Source: Cellvibrionales bacterium (GTDB lineage Bacteria; Pseudomonadota; Gammaproteobacteria; Pseudomonadales; DT-91). Taken from it: a DNA stretch of 33,205 nt. A program made the position numbers and the translations under genes. This document shows positions 1-9,189 of this stretch, one piece after another. The number at the start of each line of letters is the position of its first letter. Position 1 is the first letter of the stretch. Location of the stretch: the NCBI GenBank assembly GCA_026708525.1, contig JAPOUS010000074.1:1162-34366 (forward strand), read 5' to 3'. The notes below the pieces were generated by a model. It was not told where the DNA came from. It worked only from the letters and a program-made list of their open reading frames with translations, and did not search any database.

Positions 1-1
1 G

Positions 2-835
2 CTAGCCAAGTCGATCGAATTTTTTAAGGCCTTACCGGTTGCACCCTATGATTCAGCGTATGTTTCTGAAGGTCTGATGTTTAATGAAATGTTAGAGAAG
101 GCACAAGGCTTGAAATTGATTGATATAGCAGATGCTGACGGTGCAAAAATTGTTGCTTTAAGCGAAGAAGGGCAACTCAGTAGCACTTTTTTGAGAAATA
201 ATACGCTTCATGTCTTTTTATTTTCATCCCTCGTTGCCACCATTGTTGTTAATAGCCAGAAAATTTCTAATAAACGGCTTAAAGCAATATGCTTAAAACT
301 CTATCCTTTTTTAAAAGCCGAGTTATTTTTAGCATGGGAACAAAAAGTCATCGAAAAAGTGGTTGATCAAACCCTTGAGATATTTTTAGCGCAATCAGCC
401 ATTGTTAAGAAGCATTATGGCTACCAGCTGCCTGGTACAGAGCAGTCACCGCATTTATTATTATTGTCTCAGGTGGCAGCTGCGAATATCCAACGCTTTT
501 TTATGACGGCTGAACTCTTGTATCAAACGCAATCAAACCCAGTTGATCAAGATGAATTGGTTAAAACAGTGACCTTGGTATCCAAGCGTTTTGCCATGTT
601 GCATCCTTGCCATGCGCCTGATTTTTTGGATCAACATTTATTTCAAGGTTTTATCAACCAATTGGTAGTGCATGGCATGGTTGATCGGCTCGATAATGGA
701 TTGGTGGCGACTAAGGATTTATTAGTTGCACGAGACTACGGAAAGTACCTTCTAACAGCAGCAAACCTCAGCACAATTAGTGAGGTGATTAAGGCGGTAC
801 TTGATGCAAAAGAGGAAACAGTACACCCAAGTTAA
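2..835 (+). CDS. plsB: Glycerol-3-phosphate 1-O-acyltransferase PlsB, C-terminal portion (truncated by window start)
   Basis: Frame 2 is open from the window edge (LAKSIEFFKALPVAPYDSAYVSEGLM...). The C-terminal region resembles PlsB (LRNNTLHVFLFSSLVATIVVN). The listed ATG at 77 is internal. Confidence 0.8.
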   Translation, partial: LAKSIEFFKALPVAPYDSAYVSEGLMFNEMLEKAQGLKLIDIADADGAKIVALSEEGQLSSTFLRNNTLHVFLFSSLVATIVVNSQKISNKRLKAICLKLYPFLKAELFLAWEQKVIEKVVDQTLEIFLAQSAIVKKHYGYQLPGTEQSPHLLLLSQVAAANIQRFFMTAELLYQTQSNPVDQDELVKTVTLVSKRFAMLHPCHAPDFLDQHLFQGFINQLVVHGMVDRLDNGLVATKDLLVARDYGKYLLTAANLSTISEVIKAVLDAKEETVHPS

Positions 836-1724
836 CGGGTTTTGGGTGGTATTAGTCAGTCTATGCCTTGCTCAATGGGGCATGGCCGCACGCTTTGAAG
901 ATGCCGCCGATTCTCCTTACGAAAATCGGCGAGCGATGGAAAATAAAACCGCTAATAACCCGTATGTTCTGCTGCCGTACAAGCCAAATTATGCAGTGTA
1001 TAGCTATGTGCTAGACCCAAATAATCAAGCCTATGAGCCTGTGGGTCTTCCGCCTGATGGGTTGGATAAGTCAGAATTGGAATTTCAGTTAAGCCTGCAT
1101 TTCCCGCTATTGGGAAACCGCTTTGAAAAAACCTTCGATATGTCGTTTGCTTTTACGACGCATGCATTTTGGCAAGCCTTTAATAATAATATCTCAGCGC
1201 CTTTTAGGGAGACAAACTATGAGCCTGAGTTGATTGTTTCGCTGAGAACGCCTTGGACCTTCTTAGGGCTGACCAATCGATCAAATTCATTGATCTTGAA
1301 TCATCAATCCAATGGGCGTTATCAAACGTTGTCTCGCAGTTGGAATCGACTGATAGCAGAATTGGTGTTTGAGAAGGGCAATTATGTAACCGCCTTTAGG
1401 CCTTGGTATCGACTGCCAGAAAAAGCCAAAACTCACCCAAGCGATGCAAAAGGGGACGATAATCCAGATATTCAGGAATATTTGGGGTATTTTGAGTGGC
1501 TCAATGTGTACCGAGTGAGTCAGCAGACCTTTAGCCTGCGGTTTATGAATAATGGTTGCTCGGATGTGAATCGATCGACTATCGATATAAGTTACAGTAT
1601 CCCTGTGTATGGTCGTCTGCGTGCTTACGCTAAATATTTTAATGGGTATGGGCGAAGCCTTATCGATTACAACGTGCGTCAAAATGCCTTTAGTCTTGGT
1701 TTGGCATTGAGTGATTGGTTGTAG
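804..1724 (+). CDS. pldA: Outer membrane phospholipase A (PldA/OmpLA)
   Basis: Contains the OmpLA catalytic block NHQSNGRYQTLSRSWNR (His, Ser at +2, Asn at +14) and the C-terminal strand YFNGYGRSLIDYNVRQNAFSLGLALSDWL. N-terminal signal sequence present. TTG at 801 or ATG at 804 could be the start. Confidence 0.9.
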   Translation: MQKRKQYTQVNGFWVVLVSLCLAQWGMAARFEDAADSPYENRRAMENKTANNPYVLLPYKPNYAVYSYVLDPNNQAYEPVGLPPDGLDKSELEFQLSLHFPLLGNRFEKTFDMSFAFTTHAFWQAFNNNISAPFRETNYEPELIVSLRTPWTFLGLTNRSNSLILNHQSNGRYQTLSRSWNRLIAELVFEKGNYVTAFRPWYRLPEKAKTHPSDAKGDDNPDIQEYLGYFEWLNVYRVSQQTFSLRFMNNGCSDVNRSTIDISYSIPVYGRLRAYAKYFNGYGRSLIDYNVRQNAFSLGLALSDWL

Positions 1725-1729
1725 TGCTT

Positions 1730-1757
1730 TTTAGGCTTGATTTAAATCAAGCCTAAA
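1730..1757. terminator. Perfect 28-bp palindrome TTTAGGCTTGATTTAAATCAAGCCTAAA between convergent genes (possible bidirectional terminator)
   Basis: Exact inverted repeat of 14 bp per arm with no spacer, between the pldA stop and the stop of the minus-strand lipoprotein. Confidence 0.5.
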
Positions 1758-1767
1758 TATAAAGAGA

Positions 1768-2073
1768 TTAAGGGTTGCAATAGCCCTTAGCTTCTACTTT
1801 TTCTAGAACGCCAATGAGTAGGTTGGTGGAAGAAGTTTTTGTGGTAATGCCATTTACGCCTTTGTCTTGGCATTGGCTGTTTAGTTCGCTGGCAACTTGT
1901 GCAGATTTGTCCATAGACATAGGGATAAGTTGTAAAAAGTTAAAAGTTGATGCTTTTGCACTAACCGGTTTGCCCTTACCTGAAATATCACTAACGGCGA
2001 CAGAATGGGTAATGGAGCAGCCAGCAAGTCCCAGTGAAAGAGTAGCGGCAGCAACGCAGAGTATTTTTTTCAT
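1768..2073 (-). CDS. Small lipoprotein (possibly TRL-like family)
   Basis: MKKILCVAAATLSLGLAGCSITHS: signal peptide with lipobox LAGC. The better start is the internal Met (2073) rather than 2121. Confidence 0.7.
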   Translation of the reverse strand: MKKILCVAAATLSLGLAGCSITHSVAVSDISGKGKPVSAKASTFNFLQLIPMSMDKSAQVASELNSQCQDKGVNGITTKTSSTNLLIGVLEKVEAKGYCNP

Positions 2074-2260
2074 TGATAATTCCTTTTTTATTATGTATTT
2101 CGTGGAGCGATATAAGACCATAAGTGTTGATGGTTCTCAATGCGCAATGAAAGTTTATTTTGTGATAGTTTTCAAAATTTCTTATAGCGAAATGGTATAG
2201 TTATTCGAGTCAAAGCGCGTTTTTATAAGGGGGAGGTTGTAGAGATATTCTAAAAGGGTA

Positions 2261-2290
2261 AGCGACTGAATTCTCTTCATTCGAGTCGCT
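2261..2290 (-). terminator. Hairpin downstream of the lpxH / NTF2-like gene pair
   Basis: agcgactgaat / attcgagtcgct inverted repeat with one bulge. The U-tract on the minus strand is weak (taccctttta). Confidence 0.45.
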
Positions 2291-2308
2291 GTTTGGCTAT
2301 CAGGGCCA

Positions 2309-2662
2309 TTATCTCTTGTTGTCTTCTGACCAGTAAGCCTTCATTTGGACGACTTTATCATCATCATTGAATTCAAAGACATCAATAATATCGATAATGT
2401 CACCTTGAAAATGAATACAAAAAGAAAAAGCAGCAGAATCACCGGATACGCGAATAGGGCCTGTTAATTCGCCAGTGACATTGGCATCAAAGGCATATTG
2501 ATAAAATCCCTTGATGGCCTCAATGCCTTCGACTGTATTAACGCCGTAAGGGTCATGAACTAGAGCGTCATCAGCGTATAAGGCTTCGATGATGCTCATA
2601 TCCTTTTCGTTAAGGGCTTTTAAGTAATTGTTAACGGCAGTGACTTTGGCGTTTTGTGACAT
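2309..2662 (-). CDS. NTF2-like / SnoaL or ketosteroid isomerase-like protein
   Basis: 117 aa with NTF2-fold pattern (NYLKALNEKDMSIIEALYADDALVHDPYG...VVQMKAYWSEDN). Confidence 0.7.
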   Translation of the reverse strand: MSQNAKVTAVNNYLKALNEKDMSIIEALYADDALVHDPYGVNTVEGIEAIKGFYQYAFDANVTGELTGPIRVSGDSAAFSFCIHFQGDIIDIIDVFEFNDDDKVVQMKAYWSEDNKR

Positions 2663-3392
2663 GCTGATCCTTAAGTCTAAATGTTATGAGTTCGATGGCG
2701 TTGGAGTCTACCACAATTTCATAGCCGACTTCATGCCAGTCACCTAGGACATAACGAAAATGATCCGTGTTATTGATAGTATGCGTATGGATGTTAGGTC
2801 TATGCGTATGGCCATGTATCATGATGGGTGTTTGATGAGATAAAAAGCCATCAATGATAGCTTGTTCGTTAACATCCATAATCTCAAGTGACTTGTTCGC
2901 TGTTGCTTTTTTACCATCTTCGCGCAATTGACTGGCCATTTTTTTGCGCTCAGATAATGGCAAAGTCAGTAAAAACTGCATGCTCTCATCTTTGCGAATA
3001 TTGGCTTTAAAGGTTTGGTAGTCCACATCATCGGTGCAATAACTATCGCCATGAGAGAGAACAATATCACCAAGTGCTGTAGTAATCACGGTTGGGTCAG
3101 GGATTAATTCGCCCCCTGTGGCCTTAGCAAAGCCTTCAAGTAGCAAGAAGTCACGGTTGCCATGCATAAAATATAAGGAGGCGCCACTATCGCTTAGTTG
3201 CTTTAAGTGCTGAATGACAGACTGGTTGAATTCGGTAAGGTCATCATCGCCTACCCAGGCTTCAAATAAATCACCTAAGATATACAGTTTATCTGTGTCG
3301 GTTTTGATGCGGTCAAGATAAGAAAAAAAACCCTGACAAATGTCAGGGCGTGATTCATCAAGATGCAAATCAGAGATTAATCGATAACGCAT
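2631..3392 (-). CDS. lpxH: UDP-2,3-diacylglucosamine diphosphatase
   Basis: Metallophosphoesterase motifs ISDLHLDE, GDLFEAWVGDD, HGNRDFLL, HGHTHRPNIH typical of LpxH. The 3' end overlaps the next gene by 32 bp. Confidence 0.92.
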   Translation of the reverse strand: MRYRLISDLHLDESRPDICQGFFSYLDRIKTDTDKLYILGDLFEAWVGDDDLTEFNQSVIQHLKQLSDSGASLYFMHGNRDFLLLEGFAKATGGELIPDPTVITTALGDIVLSHGDSYCTDDVDYQTFKANIRKDESMQFLLTLPLSERKKMASQLREDGKKATANKSLEIMDVNEQAIIDGFLSHQTPIMIHGHTHRPNIHTHTINNTDHFRYVLGDWHEVGYEIVVDSNAIELITFRLKDQHVTKRQSHCR

Positions 3393-3398
3393 GGAAAA

Positions 3399-3893
3399 TT
3401 AATCGTTAACCGTCACGCTATTAATAATAACAACATCGACAGGAACGTCTTGGTGCATGCCGCGAGAGCCTGTCGCGACAGCTTTGATATTGTTGACGAC
3501 TTCCAAACCTTCGGTGACTTTACCAAATACCGCATAACCCCAGCCTTGGGCATTTTTACCGGTATGGTTTAAGAAATCATTGTCTTTGACGTTGATAAAA
3601 AATTGTGCAGTGGCTGAATGGGGATCCATAGTACGTGCCATAGCAATAGTGCCGGTTTTGTTTTCAAGGCCGTTATCGGCTTCGTTTTCAATTGGTGCAT
3701 TGACATCTTTTTGGTTCATGTTTTCATCAAAGCCACCACCTTGGATCATGAATCCATCAATCACACGATGGAAAATAGTGCCATCATAAAACCCATCTTT
3801 CGCGTAGTTTAAGAAGTTTTCGCAAGTTTTCGGTGCTTTTTCAGCATCGAGTTCAAGGGTGATGTCACCAAAATTGGTGTGAATGACAACCAT
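3399..3893 (-). CDS. ppiB: Cyclophilin-type peptidyl-prolyl cis-trans isomerase B
   Basis: [55 protein letters not shown]; canonical cyclophilin. Confidence 0.93.
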   Translation of the reverse strand: MVVIHTNFGDITLELDAEKAPKTCENFLNYAKDGFYDGTIFHRVIDGFMIQGGGFDENMNQKDVNAPIENEADNGLENKTGTIAMARTMDPHSATAQFFINVKDNDFLNHTGKNAQGWGYAVFGKVTEGLEVVNNIKAVATGSRGMHQDVPVDVVIINSVTVND

Positions 3894-3937
3894 GGTACAG
3901 CCTCTAATAAGTTGGTTTCAATTCGACAAGGTCGGCG

Positions 3938-3943
3938 TATAAT
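3938..3943 (+). promoter_or_regulatory. Candidate -10 box (TATAAT) in the divergent ppiB/glnS intergenic region
   Basis: Perfect TATAAT upstream of glnS; a TTTCAA at 3916-3921 with 16-bp spacing is only a weak -35. Confidence 0.35.
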
Positions 3944-4059
3944 ACGCTCTTTTGGTGAAGCATTACAATCAAAACAAACGATCTATACTCTATGGCAGTC
4001 CGAAATCCCTGAGTATTTGATGTTGAGTTAAGCGTTTTCCTTTTTTAGTGAAGAAATCT

Positions 4060-5739
4060 ATGAGTGATGAAAAGTTAGTCAGTCAGTCTCCAAGTGATAA
4101 TCAAAATTTTATTGAGGCACTGATAACTGAACAACAACACAGCGGTGAACTTAAAGGTAAAGTCATTACCCGGTTCCCGCCCGAACCCAATGGCTTTTTA
4201 CATATAGGGCATGCGAAATCTATTTGTTTAAACTTTGGATTGGCAGAGCAGTTTGGTGGTGATTGCCATTTGCGCTTTGATGATACGAATCCTGCAAAAG
4301 AAGATCAGATCTATATCGACTCAATCCAAGAAGACGTTAAATGGCTAGGGTTTGACTGGTCAGGCGAGGTTCGTTATGCCTCTAGCTATTTTGATCAGTT
4401 CTATGCATGGGCAGTGAATTTGATTGAGCAGGGGCTAGCTTATGTGTGTGATTTGACACCCGAAGAAGCGTCCGAATACCGTGGGTGGGCGACCAAACCT
4501 GGTAAACCAAGCCCCTATCGAAATCGTACCGTCGATGAAAATCTTGCGCTATTTGAAAAAATGCGTGCAGGTGAATTTGATGAGGGGGCCTGTGTGTTGC
4601 GTGCTAAGATTGATATGGCATCTCCTAATATGAATCTTAGAGACCCCATCCTTTACCGTATTCGAAAAGCCCATCATCACCAAACGGGTGATAAGTGGTG
4701 TATTTACCCAAGCTATGATTTTGCGCATGGCCAAGAAGATGCGATTGAGGGGGTTACTCACTCAATTTGTACGTTAGAGTTTCAAGATCATAAGCCGTTG
4801 TACGAATGGTTTATTGAGCAGTTACCTGTACCATCCAAGCCTAAGCAATATGAATTTGGCCGCTTGCACATGAATTATACCGTGATGAGTAAGCGCAAGC
4901 TGAAGCAGTTAGTTGATGAAAAGGTCGTTAGTGGGTGGGATGATCCACGGCTATTTACACTTTCGGGTCTTCGTCGTCGAGGTATTCGCCCCGAAGCGAT
5001 TCGCACTTTTTGTGATGGGCTGGCTGTCGCTAAAACCGATGGTATTGTGGATATAGCACAATTTGAGTATGCAGTAAGAGATGATTTAAATCAGCACGCA
5101 TATCGAGCGATGTGTGTGCTTAACCCATTAAAAGTGACGCTCACAAATATTGACGACACTCAAATGTTAACCTTGCCTCACCATCCAAACGAGCCATCAA
5201 TGGGTGAGCGCGAAGTGCCGTTTACAAAAGAAATTTATATTGATAAAGCTGACTTTAGTACCGATACCACTTTGGGACGAAAAAAGTTTAAGCGGTTAGT
5301 GTTAGGTGATTATGTCAGGCTTCGTGGTGCCTATGTTATTCAGGCGAAAGATATTGTGACAAATGATCAGGGTGATATTACAGAAGTCATTGCCGAGATT
5401 GTTGAAGGGTCTTTAGGTGCTAATCCGAAACCTGAGCAAAAACCACGCGGGGTGATTCATTGGGTTTCTGCAACCGATGCCGTACCTTGTGAACTCAGGC
5501 TTTATAGCTCGCTGTTTACCGAGGAATTTCCAGAGGCGGGCGAAGGTCACTTTTTAGAAAAAGCCAATAAAGATTCGTTGACGGTGGTTAAGGGCTTTTG
5601 CGAACCAGCCTTGGCAAGTGCAAAAGCTGAATCCAACTGGCAGTTTGAGCGCGAAGGCTACTTTGTTGCTGATCGCTATGACCATTCTCAAGATACCCCT
5701 GTATTTAATCTGACTATTGATTTGAAGGCGTCCCGATAA
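4060..5739 (+). CDS. glnS: Glutaminyl-tRNA synthetase
   Basis: TRFPPEPNGFLHIGHAKSICLNFGLAEQ, MSKRKLKQLV and overall length fit GlnS. ATG at 4060 (MSDEKL) preferred over the GTG at 4048. Confidence 0.95.
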   Translation: MSDEKLVSQSPSDNQNFIEALITEQQHSGELKGKVITRFPPEPNGFLHIGHAKSICLNFGLAEQFGGDCHLRFDDTNPAKEDQIYIDSIQEDVKWLGFDWSGEVRYASSYFDQFYAWAVNLIEQGLAYVCDLTPEEASEYRGWATKPGKPSPYRNRTVDENLALFEKMRAGEFDEGACVLRAKIDMASPNMNLRDPILYRIRKAHHHQTGDKWCIYPSYDFAHGQEDAIEGVTHSICTLEFQDHKPLYEWFIEQLPVPSKPKQYEFGRLHMNYTVMSKRKLKQLVDEKVVSGWDDPRLFTLSGLRRRGIRPEAIRTFCDGLAVAKTDGIVDIAQFEYAVRDDLNQHAYRAMCVLNPLKVTLTNIDDTQMLTLPHHPNEPSMGEREVPFTKEIYIDKADFSTDTTLGRKKFKRLVLGDYVRLRGAYVIQAKDIVTNDQGDITEVIAEIVEGSLGANPKPEQKPRGVIHWVSATDAVPCELRLYSSLFTEEFPEAGEGHFLEKANKDSLTVVKGFCEPALASAKAESNWQFEREGYFVADRYDHSQDTPVFNLTIDLKASR

Positions 5740-7092
5740 ATGGCTTTACAACTGTATAATACGCTAACGGCGAAAAAAGCCCCCTTTGTTGCTATTGATG
5801 ACAACCACATCAAATTCTATGTCTGCGGGCCCACAGTTTACAATCGCGTGCATATTGGTAATGCGCGCCCTGCGGTGGTCTTTGATACCTTGTTTCGTGT
5901 ATTGAATGAGCTGTATCCAAAAGTGACCTATGCAAGAAATTTGACGGATGTAGATGATAAAATCATTCAAGCCGCTCTGGATAATAATGAATCGATAGAT
6001 GCGCTGACTAAGCGATTTACGACAGCCTACCATGAAGACATGGCAGCGATTAATAACCTATCGCCAACGGTTGAACCAAAGGCTACGGAACATATTGACG
6101 ATATGCTGGCGTTAATCCAGCAGCTTATTGACAAAGGCCATGCCTATGAGGCGGATGGGCATGTGTTATTTGATGTTCGCTCGATGGATGATTATGGCAA
6201 GTTATCAAAAAGGGATCTTGACGATATGCTAGCAGGCGCGCGCGTTGAAGTTGCCGATTACAAACGCTATGCCGGTGATTTTGTGTTGTGGAAACCGGCA
6301 AACGAAGGTGAACCTTATTGGTCAAGCCCTTTTGGTAATGGTAGACCCGGCTGGCACCTTGAATGCTCGGCGATGATTAAAAAACATTTGGGAGAAACCA
6401 TTGATATTCATGGTGGTGGAAGAGACTTGATTTTTCCCCATCATGAAAATGAAATCGCCCAAAGCGAATGTGCTCACGATAAGCCTTTTGTTAACTATTG
6501 GTTGCATAATGGCTATATCAATATTGACGGCGATAAGATGTCTAAATCTTTGGGTAACTTTCGTATGGTCAATGATTTATTAACTCAATACGATGGTGAA
6601 GTGTTGCGTTTTGCTCTGCTATCCGCTCATTATCGATCCGAACTGAATTTCTCAGAAGATTTGTTAAGTCAAGCGAAAAGTACTTTGGATACTCTTTATG
6701 GCTATTTGCAGGCGATAGATAAGGCGTCATTGGATAAGGTGGATATCAAATCTTCGGCAGCTTTTAAGGCGTTATTAGACGACATAAATACCCCTATTGC
6801 GATTAGTGAACTGCACCGATTAGGTAAAGCTGTAAAAAAAGGCGAAGGGGATGCAGTTGCTGCCGAGTTTGTAGCAGTCGCTGACATGCTGGGACTTTTG
6901 CAAAAAACGCCTGAGCAGTGGTTTCAAGGTGATACGAAAGACGGTTTAAGCAATAATAAAGCGGTTAATGCGAAAGTCGCTCAACTTAATGCTGCTCGGG
7001 CAAATAAGGATTACGCTTTAGCAGACAGTATTCGTGACGAGTTAACTGAGCAGGGTGTTCAGCTAACTCGTGATGGTTGGCGAAGAATGTAA
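5740..7092 (+). CDS. cysS: Cysteinyl-tRNA synthetase
   Basis: [42 protein letters not shown]. Begins directly after the glnS stop codon (taaatg). Confidence 0.95.
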   Translation: MALQLYNTLTAKKAPFVAIDDNHIKFYVCGPTVYNRVHIGNARPAVVFDTLFRVLNELYPKVTYARNLTDVDDKIIQAALDNNESIDALTKRFTTAYHEDMAAINNLSPTVEPKATEHIDDMLALIQQLIDKGHAYEADGHVLFDVRSMDDYGKLSKRDLDDMLAGARVEVADYKRYAGDFVLWKPANEGEPYWSSPFGNGRPGWHLECSAMIKKHLGETIDIHGGGRDLIFPHHENEIAQSECAHDKPFVNYWLHNGYINIDGDKMSKSLGNFRMVNDLLTQYDGEVLRFALLSAHYRSELNFSEDLLSQAKSTLDTLYGYLQAIDKASLDKVDIKSSAAFKALLDDINTPIAISELHRLGKAVKKGEGDAVAAEFVAVADMLGLLQKTPEQWFQGDTKDGLSNNKAVNAKVAQLNAARANKDYALADSIRDELTEQGVQLTRDGWRRM

Positions 7093-7177
7093 TGCTGTCA
7101 ATTTAGGTGAGGTATTAATTATTACACTGTTCTTATTATTAATCTTCCTATCAGTTTTAGCAGCTACCGATCTCGCC

Positions 7178-7195
7178 CCCATGCGTTAGCATGGG
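7178..7195. other. Perfect hairpin cccatgc-gtta-gcatggg downstream of cysS
   Basis: 7-bp perfect stem with 4-nt loop in the intergenic region; no U-tract follows. Confidence 0.4.
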
Positions 7196-7243
7196 AGTGC
7201 AAAGTTGTTAAAGCTGCAATTATTACTATCAAGGATCATACCA

Positions 7244-8251
7244 CTACACTGCGGTATCACTGGTATCACGGGTATCACTGGTATCACTGGTATCACGGGT
7301 ATCACGGGTATCACGGGTATCACGGGTATCACGGGTATCACGGGTATCACGTGTAAGCTCTTCTTCTGGTTTGACGTTTTCGAATACACCGTCAGGGACT
7401 TTTTGTTCGACTTTATGTTCAGGGGAAACACGTCTTTTTCCATTAAAGCTTTCTTTATTATCCTTACTTGAGCCTGCTTGATCTAATATAAGGTTAAGGT
7501 CTTCATAAAGATGTGGCTTTTTGTACGTAGAGGCAGTCATATCTGCCATATCAGTGCCATATGGTAAGTTTGAATTTTCTATTGACTCATCAAATTCTTT
7601 TAAAAAAGTGCCAACGATACGATTTAAACGTGGATTTGCTTGACCTGAACGATTAGCTTTACAGCTAAAATGTTTCTTAAGTCGTGAAATACTTGCAAAT
7701 ACTGCTTGAATAGAAAGCCCACTAGTACCATGTTGTTGGTGCACTTTGCGTACACGCAAAAGTAGCTCTCGATTTAAATTCATATCGGTGAGGTCTTTAA
7801 ATTGTGCTGTCAATTCGTTTTTGTCGTTAGGGTTTTTATCATCATCCATCGAAGTTATTACCTTATCTACAAGAGAACCAATTTTTGAAAGCACATCAGT
7901 CTCGTCCTCGTCTTTAGCATCCTTTGCAGTATGCTTCATTGCGCCAGATCTTTTTTTCGTTTGTGGCAATTTTTCATGTTTATGAATGAGGCTTTGAATG
8001 ATTTGAGATATAGCTTCGTTTTTAACGAATGTGTTATTTTTAGCATTATTTACATCTTTAGACCCAGCATCGACCAACCCAGCACCGACCAACCCAGCAT
8101 CGACCAACTCAGCACCGACCAACCCAGCATCGACCAACCCAGCATCGACCAACCCAGCATCGACCGTAAGGCAAGTCATTAATTTAATAAATAACGTAGA
8201 AATAAGAAAAAAGCGAATGATTGTTAATGCAGATTTAGGTTTTGTATACAT
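7244..8251 (-). CDS. Exported protein of unknown function with N-terminal (VDAGL)n and C-terminal (RDT/SDT)n repeats
   Basis: 335-aa ORF with hydrophobic N-terminus ([21 protein letters not shown]), followed immediately by pentapeptide repeats and ending in a tripeptide repeat. No family recognised. Confidence 0.65.
   Translation of the reverse strand: MYTKPKSALTIIRFFLISTLFIKLMTCLTVDAGLVDAGLVDAGLVGAELVDAGLVGAGLVDAGSKDVNNAKNNTFVKNEAISQIIQSLIHKHEKLPQTKKRSGAMKHTAKDAKDEDETDVLSKIGSLVDKVITSMDDDKNPNDKNELTAQFKDLTDMNLNRELLLRVRKVHQQHGTSGLSIQAVFASISRLKKHFSCKANRSGQANPRLNRIVGTFLKEFDESIENSNLPYGTDMADMTASTYKKPHLYEDLNLILDQAGSSKDNKESFNGKRRVSPEHKVEQKVPDGVFENVKPEEELTRDTRDTRDTRDTRDTRDTRDTSDTSDTRDTSDTAV
7253..7351. 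repeat. Tandem array of 11 x 9 bp (ggtatcacg/ggtatcact)
   Basis: Counted directly: 11 contiguous 9-mers, with only the last base varying (t/g). Encodes RDT/SDT on the minus strand. Confidence 0.97.
8071..8165. repeat. Tandem array of 15-bp units (cgaccaacccagcat), 6 full copies plus partial flanks
   Basis: Counted directly; few substitutions (c/t). Encodes [15 protein letters not shown] on the minus strand. Confidence 0.96.
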
Positions 8252-8301
8252 AATAGATAACTTATCGAAAATAGGTTATCTATTGGTCGCTAATTTTTGT
8301 A

Positions 8302-9084
8302 TTAAGTTCGTTTATTTTTTACATTACTTGCATTTAAAAATGCAGGTTTTTCTCCTCCTCCATGCACAGTAATAGTAGCGCCTGTCACATAGGCTGATAA
8401 ATCAGAGCCTAAATACAAGCAAGCTTCTCCAATGTCCGTAGGTTTTGCCATGCGCTCAAGGGGTACAGTTTGGCTGACTTTTTTAATGCCTTCTTCGTCA
8501 CCGTAATGTAAATGTGCTTGATCGGTAAGAATTAAGCCTGCGGCAATAGCGTTAAGTCGAACTTTAGGTGCCCACTCAACAGCCAAGGATTGCGTTAAAT
8601 TGATTAATCCTGCCTTTGCTGCGCCATAAGCGGCTGTGCCGGGTGATGGTCTTTGTGCGCTGACACTTGCGATATTCACAATTGAGCCGCCATCAGTTTG
8701 CTCTTGCATAATGCGGTTAGCTGCTTGTGAGCAATGAAGAGGTGCTAATAAATTGAGGGCAATGATTTTTTCTGAGAATCGTGGAGATGCTGTTGCAGCA
8801 TCAGCAAAAGGTGCCCCGCCTGCATTGTTAACCAGCACATCTAAGGTGCCTTGTTGTGATTTGGCAAAGTCCATGAGCTTATTGACTTGATCCATATCTC
8901 TCACATCACAGGCGGTAAAAATGGCTTCATTGTCGCCGACTTTTGGTAAGGCTTCTGGCGCATTTCGTCCGCAAATAACTACCACAGCGCCTTGTGCTAA
9001 AAACACTTCGGTAATGCCTTTGCCAACGCCTTTACCACCGCCTGTAACAACAACGGTTTTGCCTGAAAAATTTAATTTGTCCAT
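8302..9084 (-). CDS. SDR family NAD(P)-dependent oxidoreductase
   Basis: TGGGKGVGKG cofactor motif, NNAGG, catalytic YGAAK, C-terminal YVTGATITVHGGGEKPAF. Confidence 0.9.
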   Translation of the reverse strand: MDKLNFSGKTVVVTGGGKGVGKGITEVFLAQGAVVVICGRNAPEALPKVGDNEAIFTACDVRDMDQVNKLMDFAKSQQGTLDVLVNNAGGAPFADAATASPRFSEKIIALNLLAPLHCSQAANRIMQEQTDGGSIVNIASVSAQRPSPGTAAYGAAKAGLINLTQSLAVEWAPKVRLNAIAAGLILTDQAHLHYGDEEGIKKVSQTVPLERMAKPTDIGEACLYLGSDLSAYVTGATITVHGGGEKPAFLNASNVKNKRT

Positions 9085-9189
9085 CGTTTGTTTCCAAATC
9101 TAGTTCCCAATAGGATTTGCTATTGTACCTGTACTTGAGTTCAATGACATTACATTTAGTCGGTTGCTTTTTTTCTGTTGTTCACTGCT

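Noticed and set aside
1287-1682. Minus-strand ORF inside pldA
   Set aside because: Fully antisense to a well-supported pldA gene.
7253-7351. Short regular repeats considered as CRISPR
   Set aside because: Units are only 9 bp, contiguous with no spacers, and no cas genes are present.
7205-7471. Plus-strand ORF with (GIT)n and minus ORF 7186-7443 with (VIP)n
   Set aside because: Alternative-frame readings of the 9-bp array. The 335-aa minus-strand ORF with a signal sequence explains the array better.
8031-8372. Plus-strand [10 protein letters not shown] repeat ORFs (also 7931-8182)
   Set aside because: Antisense to the VDAGL array; overlapping open frames are a by-product of 15-bp repeats.
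8302-9084. SDR as an F420-dependent enzyme
   Set aside because: Classical NAD(P) Rossmann SDR motifs; SDRs use NAD(P). No sequence evidence for F420 binding.
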